In this document: in pieces, positions 32,493-40,791 of the stretch
Layout: every line of letters begins with the position of its first letter
Position numbering within the stretch: the stretch's first letter is position 1
DNA from: Treponema_C sp050937815
GTDB lineage: Bacteria > Spirochaetota > Spirochaetia > Treponematales > Treponemataceae
Length of the DNA stretch: 60,210 bases
Reading direction: 5' to 3'
Assembly (NCBI RefSeq): GCF_050937815.1
Contig: NZ_JACDIJ010000012.1
Location: 1-60,210 of the forward strand
The notes under the pieces: model-generated
What the model saw: only the letters and a program-made list of their open reading frames with translations
The model's database searches: none
Told to the model about the DNA's origin: nothing
Translations under genes and position numbers: made by a program

Positions 32493-33581
32493 ATGAATGT
32501 TGGAATTAAAATTTCTCATGCACTTAAAAAATATGAAGAGAATGTTGTTATTCCCGATCTTTCGCTTGAAATATATCCGGGTGAATTTTTTACGTTACTG
32601 GGTCCTTCCGGCTGCGGAAAAACGACACTGCTTCGTATGATTGCCGGCTTTAATTCGATTGAAGGAGGCGATTTTTATTTCGGCGACCGAAGGATAAATG
32701 ATCTTGATCCGGCCAAACGAAACATAGGTATGGTTTTCCAAAATTACGCCATTTTTCCGCATTTAACGGTATATAAAAACGTAGCCTTCGGTTTGCAAAA
32801 CAAGCACTTACCGAAAGAGCACATTAAACGGCAAACGCAAAAATTTTTGAAATTGATGAAAATAGATCAATATCAGGATCGCTTGCCCCAGCGTTTGTCC
32901 GGCGGACAACAGCAGCGTGTCGCTTTGGCCAGGGCACTTGCGATTGAGCCGGAAGTTTTGTTAATGGACGAACCTTTAAGTAATTTGGATGCCAAACTGC
33001 GTGTTGAAATGCGGGAAGTAATTAAAGAAATACAGCATGAGCTGGGTATTACAACGGTTTATGTAACGCATGATCAGGAAGAAGCAATGGCCGTTTCCGA
33101 TCGTATTGCGGTTATGAATATGGGAGAAATTCAACAAATCGGTTCTCCTAAAGCCCTGTATCAGCGTCCGAAAAATTTATTTGTTTCTACGTTTATCGGC
33201 CGTACCAACATTCTTAATGCGAAGATTATCGATGCGGCGGGTTTTCTGGGGTTGGAGTTTGAAGACGGAGTTCGTTTCCCCATGGCGAATCTTGCCGATG
33301 TAAAAGACGGACAGGATGTAGTTGTTTCCGTTCGTCCCGAAGAATTTATTGTGCTTGAAGGCCGGGACGATTCGGGTTTGCCGGCTTCTATAGCATATAG
33401 TACTTTTTTGGGATTGAATACACATTATTTTGCGGATTTGGCAAACGGTAGACGCATAGAAATCATTCAAGAGTCGACAATTAACGAAATTTTGGAAAAA
33501 GGAACGCCGATTCATTTGGGAATAAAAACGGAAAAGATAAATGTATTTACGGCTGACGGTTTGTGTACTGTTGTAAAATAA
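32493..33581 (+). CDS. ABC importer ATP-binding protein, system 2 (FbpC/AfuC-like)
   Basis: Encodes 362 residues. Walker A GPSGCGKT at 37-44, RLSGGQQQRVALARALA signature, LLMDEPLSNLDAKLR Walker B, H-loop VTHDQEEAM, then a TOBE-type C-terminal domain. Sits 10 bases before the permease gene. Sequence is related to, but clearly different from, the system-1 ATPase. Confidence 0.92.
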   Translation: MNVGIKISHALKKYEENVVIPDLSLEIYPGEFFTLLGPSGCGKTTLLRMIAGFNSIEGGDFYFGDRRINDLDPAKRNIGMVFQNYAIFPHLTVYKNVAFGLQNKHLPKEHIKRQTQKFLKLMKIDQYQDRLPQRLSGGQQQRVALARALAIEPEVLLMDEPLSNLDAKLRVEMREVIKEIQHELGITTVYVTHDQEEAMAVSDRIAVMNMGEIQQIGSPKALYQRPKNLFVSTFIGRTNILNAKIIDAAGFLGLEFEDGVRFPMANLADVKDGQDVVVSVRPEEFIVLEGRDDSGLPASIAYSTFLGLNTHYFADLANGRRIEIIQESTINEILEKGTPIHLGIKTEKINVFTADGLCTVVK

Positions 33582-33590
33582 AAGGGGAGT

Positions 33591-35252
33591 ATGATGGTAA
33601 AAACAAAAAAACCTGACCTATGGGTTGTCGTCAGCTTGTGTATTCTTGCACTGTATGTAGTATTTATGCTCTATCCTGTTTTAAGGGTTACTACTCAATC
33701 GGTCCGTGATAATACGACCGGTACGTTTACGCTGCGATATTTTAAACAATTTTTCAGCGATCCGTACTATTTTATCACATTATTCAACAGTTTTAAAATT
33801 TCGCTTTGTGTTACGGCCGTTTGTTTGGTTGTCGGCGTACCCTTGGCTTACTTATACAATATATATGAGATAAAAGGGCGGCACGTGCTGCAAATTTTAA
33901 TTGTTTTAAGCTCTATGTCCGCTCCGTTTATCGGCGCGTATTCATGGGTGCTTTTATTGGGGCGTTCCGGACTTATTACAAAATTTATAAAATCCGCATT
34001 TAATATCGTCCCGCCCAATATTTACGGTTTTAAAGGTATTTTGTTGGTGTTATCCACCAGACTCTTTTCTTTGGTGTTTTTATATGTTTCCGGTGCTTTA
34101 AAAAATATGGATAATTCTTTACTTGAAGCTTCCGCAAATATGGGACGTACCGGCTGGCGGCGCTTTGTTTCTGTCGTACTGCCTCTTTGTATGCCGTCGA
34201 TACTTGCGGCGGCTTTAATGGTGTTTATGCGTTCGCTTGCCGATTTCGGAACCCCCTTGCTTATAGGAGAAGGATACCGCACTTTCCCCGTTGAAATTTA
34301 TAATCAATATGTCGGTGAAACCAGTATTAATCACAGTTTTGCGGCAGCAATAAGCGTCATTGCAATTCTTATTACCCTTGTTGTGTTTTTATTTCAAAAA
34401 TATTTATCAAATAAAATGAGTTATTCTATGAGCGCAATGCACCGTATCGAACGCAAAAAGCCCTCTTTATTAGCCGGCATTTTGATTCACATGTATGCAT
34501 ACGGCTTGGTAACGATATCTCTTATACCGCAAGTGTATTTGGTGTATTTGTCTTTTCGAAATACAACAAAAACGGGAAATATGTTTAAGCCGGGTTATTC
34601 TTTTATGAATTATCAGCAAGTGTTTGACACTATGGGAAATGCCGTTTGGAATACCGTAAAAATATGCGGCGGAGCACTTGTTATTGTTGTTGTGCTTGCC
34701 GTGTTAATTTCTTATTTGGTTGTGCGAAGATATAATGTTATCAATAATATTATCGATATGCTTTCAATGGTGCCCTATATTATTCCCGGTTCCGTAGTCG
34801 GTATAGCAATGGTTATGGCATTTAACAGCGGCCCCCTTGTTTTAACGGGAACGGCTATGATTATGATGATTGCCATGTCTGTGCGCCGTATTCCGTATAC
34901 AATCCGCAGCTCGGTAGCGGTGCTGGGACAAATACCTCTTTCCGTAGAAGAAGCTGCCGTCAGTTTGGGCGCCGGTAAAACCAAAACCTTGGTACGTATT
35001 ACCGTGCCCATGATGTTCAGCGGTATTCTTTCCGGTGCCATTATGAGTTGGGTTACTTTAATTACCGAATTATCCTCATCTATTATTTTATATTCTTCCA
35101 AAACCATAACCCTTAATTTGGGTGTGTATGTAATGGTATCGCGCGGTACGGACGGTAAAGCATGTGCCATTTCTTCCATATTAATGCTGTTTACAATACT
35201 TTCTTTGATTTTATTTATGAAAGTATCTAAAAACGGAGATATATCTGTGTAA
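33591..35252 (+). CDS. Fused ABC importer permease, system 2 (FbpB/AfuB-like)
   Basis: Encodes 553 residues from an ATGATG pair after GGGGAG. About twelve transmembrane helices in two halves, with EAA loops NSLLEASANMGRTGWRRFVSVVLP-like in the first half and VEEAAVSLGAGKTKTLVRITVP-like in the second. Completes importer 2. Ends 9 bases before the transketolase N-terminal gene. Confidence 0.9.
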   Translation: MMVKTKKPDLWVVVSLCILALYVVFMLYPVLRVTTQSVRDNTTGTFTLRYFKQFFSDPYYFITLFNSFKISLCVTAVCLVVGVPLAYLYNIYEIKGRHVLQILIVLSSMSAPFIGAYSWVLLLGRSGLITKFIKSAFNIVPPNIYGFKGILLVLSTRLFSLVFLYVSGALKNMDNSLLEASANMGRTGWRRFVSVVLPLCMPSILAAALMVFMRSLADFGTPLLIGEGYRTFPVEIYNQYVGETSINHSFAAAISVIAILITLVVFLFQKYLSNKMSYSMSAMHRIERKKPSLLAGILIHMYAYGLVTISLIPQVYLVYLSFRNTTKTGNMFKPGYSFMNYQQVFDTMGNAVWNTVKICGGALVIVVVLAVLISYLVVRRYNVINNIIDMLSMVPYIIPGSVVGIAMVMAFNSGPLVLTGTAMIMMIAMSVRRIPYTIRSSVAVLGQIPLSVEEAAVSLGAGKTKTLVRITVPMMFSGILSGAIMSWVTLITELSSSIILYSSKTITLNLGVYVMVSRGTDGKACAISSILMLFTILSLILFMKVSKNGDISV

Positions 35253-35261
35253 GGAGGAATT

Positions 35262-36068
35262 ATGGACACAGAATATTTAAAAGAAAAAGCTCGGCAAATT
35301 CGATGCGATTCTCTTCGGATGATAAGTCAAGCAGGTTCAGGACATCCCGGCGGTTCTCTTTCCGCCGCGGATATTATGGTTGCATTATATTATTCCAAAA
35401 TGAAACTTTCGGACAATCCGCAAGACGAATCCCGCGATCGGTTTGTTTTAAGCAAAGGACATGCGAATCCGCCCTATTATGCAATTTTAGCGGACAAAGG
35501 ATATTTTCCCAAAACGGAATTACAAAAATTGCGGAGACTGCATAGCATTCTGCAAGGACATCCCGATTGCAATAAGTGTCCCGGAGTCGATTGCAGCACC
35601 GGTTCTTTGGGACAGGGAATATCCGTTGCCGTCGGTATGGCTTTAGGTTTTCGGTTGGCAAAAAAAGCGAACCGAGTGTATGTTTTGACGGGGGACGGAG
35701 AATTGCAGGAAGGTCTTGCGTGGGAAGCTTTTATGGCCGCTTCGCATTATCGTTTGGATAATTTAACCGTTTTGGTTGACAATAATCGTTTGCAATTGGA
35801 CGGACCCGTTACGGACATTTTATCATTGGGAGATCTAAAGGCAAAATTCGGCGCTTTCGGCTTTTCGGTTCGGGAAGTAAACGGTCATTGTTATGACGAG
35901 TTGTTAGCGGCATTGGATACGCATGAAAAAGATAAACCGCTTTGTATTATATGTAATACGGTAAAAGGAAAAGGGGTTTCCTTTATGGAAAATAAACTTG
36001 AATGGCATGGAAAAGCTCTTTCCGCCGAACAATTGGAGCAAGCTTTGAACGAGCTTGAAAGGAAATAA
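35262..36068 (+). CDS. Transketolase, N-terminal (TPP-binding) subunit
   Basis: Encodes 268 residues. HPGGSLSAADIMVALY near the N-terminus, DRFVLSKGHANPPYYAIL, GSLGQGISVAVGMALG and the TPP motif GDGELQEGLAWEA...NNRLQ are typical of the split transketolase A half. It transfers two-carbon units between sugar phosphates together with the next gene product. AAGGAGGA site. Its operon position implies that the imported or phosphorylated sugar feeds the pentose-phosphate pathway. Confidence 0.92.
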   Translation: MDTEYLKEKARQIRCDSLRMISQAGSGHPGGSLSAADIMVALYYSKMKLSDNPQDESRDRFVLSKGHANPPYYAILADKGYFPKTELQKLRRLHSILQGHPDCNKCPGVDCSTGSLGQGISVAVGMALGFRLAKKANRVYVLTGDGELQEGLAWEAFMAASHYRLDNLTVLVDNNRLQLDGPVTDILSLGDLKAKFGAFGFSVREVNGHCYDELLAALDTHEKDKPLCIICNTVKGKGVSFMENKLEWHGKALSAEQLEQALNELERK

Positions 36069-36070
36069 AA

Positions 36071-37006
36071 ATGAATGAAAAAAAAGCAACTCGGCAAGGA
36101 TATGGGGACGGTTTGGTAGAACTCGGTAAAAAATATTCGGATGTAATCGTTTTGGATGCGGATTTGGGAAATGCTACCGGTACGTTGACTTTTCGTAACG
36201 CTTTTCCCGAACGCTATATAGAAGCCGGCATAGCCGAACAAAACTTAATAGGTATGGCTGCAGGTTTTTCAAAGGTCGGATATGTGCCTTTTGCATCTTC
36301 TTTTGCAATGTTTACGGCAGGACGGGCTTTTGAAATCATCCGCAATGCCGTCGCGTATAGTAAGGCAAATGTAAAAATTATCGGCAGCCATTCCGGTATT
36401 ACCCCCGCCGGTGACGGCGGAACGCATCAATGTATCGAGGATATTGCACTGATGCGCGCGATTCCGGAGATGACCGTATTAAGCCCCTGTGATTATAATC
36501 AAACAAAGCTCTTAGTCGAAGCGGCGTATCACTTTCAGGGACCTGTTTATATGCGGACATCCCGTGAGCCTATGCCCATAGTTACCGCCGCCGATGCCGC
36601 CGTTAAAATCGGTAAAGCGCAAAAACTGCGTGACGGAAACGACATATGTATTGTTGCAACGGGTATTATGACCCCGATGGCGGTTGAAGCTGCGGAAAAA
36701 CTTGAAAAGGACGGTATTCACGCGACCGTTTTGAATATTCATACGATAAAACCCTTGGATACGGATGCAATTTTTGACAGTGTAGCGGCTTGCGACGGCC
36801 GTGTGCTTATCTGTGAAGAAGCAAATCAATACGGCGGACTCGGAGAAGCGGTAGCTTATAAACTTTTCGGTAAAACGGATGTGAAAATGGCGCATGTGGC
36901 TGTAAACGACCGATTCGGCCAATCGGGCTTAACCGCCGAATTATTGGACGATTACGGTATTACGGTTTGCAATATATTAAATCATGCAAAGTCGCTTTTG
37001 AATTGA
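36071..37006 (+). CDS. Transketolase, C-terminal (pyrimidine-binding/transketolase-C) subunit
   Basis: Encodes 311 residues. IVLDADLGNATGT at the start, RYIEAGIAEQNLIGMAAGFS containing the catalytic Glu, GSHSGITPAGDGGTHQ and TVLSPCDYNQ mark the B half; the C-terminal domain includes TVLNIHTIKPLD. It starts two bases after the N-terminal subunit stop. Last gene of the RpiR-PfkB-ABC-transketolase operon. Confidence 0.92.
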   Translation: MNEKKATRQGYGDGLVELGKKYSDVIVLDADLGNATGTLTFRNAFPERYIEAGIAEQNLIGMAAGFSKVGYVPFASSFAMFTAGRAFEIIRNAVAYSKANVKIIGSHSGITPAGDGGTHQCIEDIALMRAIPEMTVLSPCDYNQTKLLVEAAYHFQGPVYMRTSREPMPIVTAADAAVKIGKAQKLRDGNDICIVATGIMTPMAVEAAEKLEKDGIHATVLNIHTIKPLDTDAIFDSVAACDGRVLICEEANQYGGLGEAVAYKLFGKTDVKMAHVAVNDRFGQSGLTAELLDDYGITVCNILNHAKSLLN

Positions 37007-37013
37007 TCTTATT

Positions 37014-37036
37014 AATTGATTTTATCAATTTTTTTA
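37014..37036 (+). terminator. AT-rich terminator after the transketolase genes
   Basis: AATTGAT (37014-37020), loop TTT, ATCAATT (37024-37030), then T run. The stem is GC-poor, so it may be weak. Confidence 0.5.
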
Positions 37037-37057
37037 TTTGTTTTTCTCTCGCCATTA

Positions 37058-37086
37058 TTGACAAAAGAATATAACTTCTATATACT
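37058..37086 (+). promoter_or_regulatory. Promoter of the tRNA-rpmG-secE-nusG-rpl-rpoBC cluster
   Basis: TTGACA (37058-37063), 17-base spacer, TATACT (37081-37086), about 50 bases before tRNA-Thr. Near-consensus. Confidence 0.85.
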
Positions 37087-37140
37087 TGCAGGACATCTCG
37101 TTTCGGCATATGTGCCATAGACGGGATAGTCGTGCAAAAT

Positions 37141-37213
37141 GCCTCTGTAGCTCAGTCGGCAGAGCGCAACCATGGTAAGGTTGAGGTCAGCGGTTCGATC
37201 CCGCTCGGAGGCT
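37141..37213 (+). tRNA. tRNA-Thr (anticodon GGT)
   Basis: Seven-base acceptor stem GCCTCTG/CGGAGGC with one G-U pair, D arm GCTC/GAGC, anticodon stem CAACC/GGTTG with loop ATGGTAA (anticodon GGT), T arm AGCGG TTCGATC CCGCT. CCA is not encoded. Confidence 0.96.
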
Positions 37214-37247
37214 TATCCCTTTGGGAGTCATGAAGGAGAAAAGGTAA

Positions 37248-37424
37248 ATGGCAAAAAAAGCAAAAACAGCGGTTGAAATCATTGCGTTACAATGTTCGGA
37301 GTGTAAGCGCAAAAATTATACTACTTATAAAAACCGTAAAAATATTCAGGGAAAGCTTGAAAAAAGCAAATATTGTCCTTTTTGCCGCAAGCACATTGTT
37401 CATAAAGAAACAAAAGCCAAATAA
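37248..37424 (+). CDS. rpmG: 50S ribosomal protein L33
   Basis: Encodes 58 residues (MAKKAKTAVEIIALQCSECK...). Two CxxC pairs (Cys16/19 and Cys43/46) make this the zinc-binding C+ form. AAGGAG site lies ahead of the ATG. It is set between two tRNA genes, in the usual rpmG-secE-nusG order. Confidence 0.95.
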   Translation: MAKKAKTAVEIIALQCSECKRKNYTTYKNRKNIQGKLEKSKYCPFCRKHIVHKETKAK

Positions 37425-37456
37425 TGACTCTGCGGGGCGGCCGGTGGCCGTGTTTT

Positions 37457-37529
37457 AGGTCAGTAGCTCTAATGGTAGAGCGTCGGTCTCCAAAACCGAA
37501 TGTTGAGGGTTCGAGTCCTTCCTGGCCTG
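37457..37529 (+). tRNA. tRNA-Trp (anticodon CCA)
   Basis: Acceptor AGGTCAG/CTGGCCT with one T-G pair, D arm GCTC/GAGC, anticodon stem TCGGT/ACCGA with loop CTCCAAA (anticodon CCA), T arm GAGGG TTCGAGT CCTTC. Discriminator G. CCA is not encoded. Confidence 0.96.
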
Positions 37530-37559
37530 TATCTTAATAAATAGCGGGGACTGGTGTGT

Positions 37560-37736
37560 ATGAAAATCGTCCAGTTTTTTAAAGAATCTGTTGCCGAGTT
37601 GAAAAAGGTTGTGTGGCCTGCACGCGATGATGTTTTTTCGTCGGTAAAAGTCGTATTGATTTCCACTGTGATTGTTGCCGTTTTGTTAGGCGCACTTGAT
37701 ATGCTTTTCACAGCGGGTTTCAATTTTATGTTTTAG
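37560..37736 (+). CDS. secE: Preprotein translocase subunit SecE
   Basis: Encodes 58 residues from ATG 37560 after GGGGA. Contains the family motif FFKESVAELKKVVWPARDDV followed by one transmembrane helix (VVLISTVIVAVLLGALDML). Single-helix SecE, essential partner of SecY. Directly upstream of nusG as in most bacteria. Confidence 0.95.
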   Translation: MKIVQFFKESVAELKKVVWPARDDVFSSVKVVLISTVIVAVLLGALDMLFTAGFNFMF

Positions 37737-37744
37737 GTATATTG

Positions 37745-38302
37745 ATGGCGAAGGGATGGTATATCCTTCATACCTATTCCGGATATGAAGGTAAAATAGA
37801 ACGTACCATACGTTCTATGATAGAAAACGGCGATCTTTCCTCCGATGTAATTCTGGATGTAAAAGTTCCGGTAGAAGATGTTGTTGAAGTACGTGACGGT
37901 AAAAAACGTACCGTTTCAAAGAAATTTTTGCCCGGTTACATTATGATAGAACTCGATTTGCCCGATTTGGGCTGGAAGCCCGTGTGTTCGGCAATTCGGC
38001 GCATACAAGGAGTAACGGGTTTTGTCGGTACAAACAGCAATGTGCGGCCGCGGCCTATTTCCAGCGATGAAGCGATCGCTTTATTGCAAAAGTCCGGCGA
38101 AATAAAGGGCGAAAAAACCGCGCGCGTAAAGCAAACCTTTGCCGTCGGAGAGCAGGTTAAAATTATTGACGGTCCCTTTATTTCTTTTTCCGGTGCGATT
38201 GAAGAAGTCAATTTGGAAAAAAACAAACTGCGCGTAACTGTCGGTATTTTCGGCCGCGCTACTCCCGTTGAAGTGGATCTTACTCAAGTAGAAAAAATAT
38301 AA
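37745..38302 (+). CDS. nusG: Transcription termination/antitermination factor NusG
   Basis: Encodes 185 residues from ATG 37745 (a TTG lies one codon earlier). The NGN domain (WYILHTYSGYEGKIERTIR, FLPGYIMIELD) is followed by the KOW domain (VGEQVKIIDGPFISFSGAIEEVNLEKNKLRV). NusG binds RNA polymerase and couples it with the ribosome or Rho. Confidence 0.96.
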   Translation: MAKGWYILHTYSGYEGKIERTIRSMIENGDLSSDVILDVKVPVEDVVEVRDGKKRTVSKKFLPGYIMIELDLPDLGWKPVCSAIRRIQGVTGFVGTNSNVRPRPISSDEAIALLQKSGEIKGEKTARVKQTFAVGEQVKIIDGPFISFSGAIEEVNLEKNKLRVTVGIFGRATPVEVDLTQVEKI

Positions 38303-38381
38303 AATCCCGTTTTGGGAGGGAGCTGCCAAGGCTCCCGTTAAGCAGGTATAAATCCTGCTATACCAATATAAGGAGAAATAC
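38303..38381 (+). promoter_or_regulatory. Structured leader of rplK-rplA, candidate L1 autoregulatory site
   Basis: Two hairpins: GGGAGC...GCTCCC (near 38319-38337) and AGCAGG...CCTGCT (near 38341-38359), the second 15 bases before the rplK ribosome site AAGGAG. In other bacteria L1 represses rplKA from such a leader; binding here is inferred. Confidence 0.5.
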
Positions 38382-38813
38382 ATGGCAAAAAAAAAGGTAA
38401 CGGCCGTTATTAAACTGCAGTGTCCGGCAGGAAAAGCAACGCCCGCACCGCCTATCGGTCCTGCGCTGGGGCCGCACGGTGTAAGCGCGCCTCAGTTCGT
38501 TCAACAGTTTAACGACCGTACAAAATCAATGGAAGCCGGTCTTGTAATACCGGTTGTTATTACCGTTTTTCAAGATAAGTCTTTTACATTTATTTTGAAA
38601 ACTCCGCCTGCAGCCGTACTTATTAAAAAAGCTGTGGGATTGGAAAAAGGATCGGGAAATCCTTTAAAAGACAAGGTTGCAAAACTTACCCAAGCCCAGC
38701 TTGAAGAAATTGCAAAAACAAAGATGCCCGACATTAATGCGAACGATGTTGAGGCTGCAAAAAAAATTGTTGCCGGTACTGCGCGCAGTATGGGTGTAGA
38801 GGTGGAGCGGTAG
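38382..38813 (+). CDS. rplK: 50S ribosomal protein L11
   Basis: Encodes 143 residues. VIKLQCPAGKATPAPPIGPALGPHGV is the canonical L11 N-terminus; the C-terminal RNA-binding domain includes KMPDINANDVEAAKKIVAGTARSMGVEV. Part of the GTPase-associated centre and target of methylation and thiopeptides in other bacteria. Confidence 0.97.
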   Translation: MAKKKVTAVIKLQCPAGKATPAPPIGPALGPHGVSAPQFVQQFNDRTKSMEAGLVIPVVITVFQDKSFTFILKTPPAAVLIKKAVGLEKGSGNPLKDKVAKLTQAQLEEIAKTKMPDINANDVEAAKKIVAGTARSMGVEVER

Positions 38814-38814
38814 T

Positions 38815-39495
38815 ATGAAACACGGAAAAAAATATCGCGAATCACTGAAAAAGTATGATTCTTCGCAGGCTTATGACGTACAAAAAGCTTGCGAACTTGT
38901 AAAAGAGCTTAAATATGCGCAATTCGATGAAACCGTTGAGGCGCATATTTGTTTGAAACTTGATAAAAGTCAGAGCGTTCGGGATACCTTGGTGTTTCCC
39001 CATCAGTTCCGCGGCGAAAAAAAAGTGCTTGTTTTTTGCAAAGAAGACCGCATTAAAGAAGCTTTGGATGCCGGAGCCGCTTATGCCGGGGCCGATGAAT
39101 ACATCGAAAAGGTAAAGGGCGGATGGCTTGATTTTGATGTAGCCGTTGCAACCCCCGATATGATGAAAGATGTCGGACGGCTCGGTATGGTACTCGGCCG
39201 TAAGGGGCTGATGCCGAACCCGAAAACGGGGACCGTTACAAACGATATAACGGCGGCTATCGGCGAATTGAAAAAAGGCCGCGTTGAATTCCGTACCGAC
39301 AAAGGCGGTGTTATTCACATGCCGGTAGGAAAGGTTTCTATGGATGCATCTCAAGTGGCTGAAAATATATCTGCGCTTTTAGCTGAAGTTGCCCGCAAGC
39401 GCCCCTCTACTGCGAAGGGCGGATATGTTAAGTCGGTATCCGTTAATTCTACAATGGGACCCGGTGTTTGGGTTGACTATAAGGAGGCGGAATAA
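38815..39495 (+). CDS. rplA: 50S ribosomal protein L1
   Basis: Encodes 226 residues. GRLGMVLGRKGLMPNPKTGT and KKGRVEFRTDKGGVIHMPVGK are typical L1 motifs. L1 forms the mobile stalk and may repress its own operon. Its stop overlaps the rplJ start by one base (TAATG). Confidence 0.97.
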   Translation: MKHGKKYRESLKKYDSSQAYDVQKACELVKELKYAQFDETVEAHICLKLDKSQSVRDTLVFPHQFRGEKKVLVFCKEDRIKEALDAGAAYAGADEYIEKVKGGWLDFDVAVATPDMMKDVGRLGMVLGRKGLMPNPKTGTVTNDITAAIGELKKGRVEFRTDKGGVIHMPVGKVSMDASQVAENISALLAEVARKRPSTAKGGYVKSVSVNSTMGPGVWVDYKEAE

Positions 39496-40196
39496 TGGCT
39501 ATTTTGGCAAAAAAAATACAGCCGGCAAAACTTGACGCGGTAGCGGCGACAAAGACGGTTTTTGAAGGATATAAAGGTTTTATATTTGCGGATTACCGCG
39601 GTTTAACCGTTGAACATATTACCGGCTTGCGCCGCAAGCTCGGTGAAAAAAATGCAAAGCTTAAGGTTGTAAAAAATACGTATGCGCGCGTTGTGTTCGA
39701 TGAAATGAAAATCGAAAATGTCGCCGAGTATTTAACCGGACCTACGGCTATTGCATTGACGGCAGAAGATGCAAATGAAGTTGCAAAAATCCTGTTTGAT
39801 TTTGCAAAAGAAGCTCCCGCTTTAAAAGTAAAGGGCGCTTATATCGATGATGAACTTTATGATGCGGCAAAAATTGAAGCTTTTGCCAAACTTCCCGGAC
39901 GTCAGCAGCTTTTGGCTATGATCGCATCGACCATCAATGCGCCCGTGCAAAAACTTGCAGCTACTTTGCTTGCCTATGTGGAAAAGCGCCAAGCCGAAGA
40001 AGCGTCCGGTGCAAGTGCGCCTAAGGCCGACGCTGCACCTCCTGCCGCCGAAACTGCGGCGGCCGATGCGGGCCCGGCTGAAAAAACGGCGTCTGCCGAA
40101 CCGGTAAAAGCGGAAGCGGCCGAAACGTCCGCTTCATCGGAACAGGCGGCTTCATCGGAAGCGGCCGCTCCTGCCGAAACACCTTCGGCGGAATGA
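39495..40196 (+). CDS. rplJ: 50S ribosomal protein L10 with long Ala/Glu-rich C-terminal extension
   Basis: Encodes 233 residues. The first ~170 form ordinary L10 (FADYRGLTVEHITGLRRKL, KVVKNTYARVV, NAPVQKLAATLLAYVEKR). The remaining ~60 residues are an unstructured tail of Ala, Glu, Pro, Ser, Thr and Lys. L10 anchors L7/L12 dimers through its C-terminal helix, so the tail sits next to the stalk-binding site. Because rplA and rplJ overlap, the usual L10 leader between them is missing. Confidence 0.95.
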   Translation: MAILAKKIQPAKLDAVAATKTVFEGYKGFIFADYRGLTVEHITGLRRKLGEKNAKLKVVKNTYARVVFDEMKIENVAEYLTGPTAIALTAEDANEVAKILFDFAKEAPALKVKGAYIDDELYDAAKIEAFAKLPGRQQLLAMIASTINAPVQKLAATLLAYVEKRQAEEASGASAPKADAAPPAAETAAADAGPAEKTASAEPVKAEAAETSASSEQAASSEAAAPAETPSAE

Positions 40197-40275
40197 TAAT
40201 GTAATTACGGCTCAGGCTTCGTGGCTGTCGTCCTGTGCGTAGATAAAAAATGCCTATTTTAAGGAGAAGATAATA

Positions 40276-40665
40276 ATGGCAGCAATTACAAAAGATGAAA
40301 TTCTTGATGCAATCGCATCTATGACGGTACTTGAAGCTTCCGAGCTTGTAAAAGCTATGGAAGAAAAATTCGGCGTAACCGCCGCAGCTCCGGTTATGGT
40401 AGCGGGCGCTGCCGGTGCGGCCGGTGCCGCAGCAGGCGGAGCGGATGAACAGTCCGAATTTACCGTGACTTTGGAAAGCGCCGATCCGGCGAAAAAGATT
40501 GCGGCAATTAAGGCTGTTCGTGAAATTACCGGCTTAGGCTTAAAAGAAGCAAAAGATTTGGTTGAAGGCGCTCCCAAGCCCATTAAAGAAGGCGTATCCA
40601 AGGAAGAAGCGGCTAAAATCAAAGAAACGCTTGAAGCGGCCGGCGGTGTTGTTAAGATTGCATAA
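40276..40665 (+). CDS. rplL: 50S ribosomal protein L7/L12
   Basis: Encodes 129 residues: N-terminal dimerisation helices, an Ala/Gly-rich hinge (AGAAGAAGAAAGGA) and the globular C-terminal domain (KIAAIKAVREITGLGLKEAKDLVEGAP). AAGGAGAAG site upstream. The 79 bases between rplJ and rplL show no strong structure. Confidence 0.97.
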   Translation: MAAITKDEILDAIASMTVLEASELVKAMEEKFGVTAAAPVMVAGAAGAAGAAAGGADEQSEFTVTLESADPAKKIAAIKAVREITGLGLKEAKDLVEGAPKPIKEGVSKEEAAKIKETLEAAGGVVKIA

Positions 40666-40673
40666 TATCGCTC

Positions 40674-40756
40674 TTTGTACGGCCCGGTGCCGTACAAAAC
40701 ATTTAAAATTTAAGATTACACAAATGCTGTCTGAAAAAGATTGTTTTTCAGACAGC
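40674..40756 (+). other. Two strong hairpins between rplL and rpoB
   Basis: Hairpin 1: TTTGTACGGC (40674-40683) with GCCGTACAAA (40689-40698), 10-bp stem, loop CCGGT. Hairpin 2: GCTGTCTGAAAAA (40726-40738) with its perfect complement at 40744-40756, 13-bp stem, loop GATTG. Neither is followed by a U tract. They resemble the attenuator/RNase III processing region between rplL and rpoB in other bacteria. Confidence 0.8.
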
Positions 40757-40791
40757 TATATCCGTTTATACGCAAAAGCAAGGGGGATTTA

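Noticed and set aside
25118..35252. Two ferric-iron importers
   Set aside because: The family name alone suggests iron, but RpiR, PfkB and transketolase neighbours and the lack of an evident iron-binding Tyr pair favour sugar-type ligands; left as unresolved rather than called iron.
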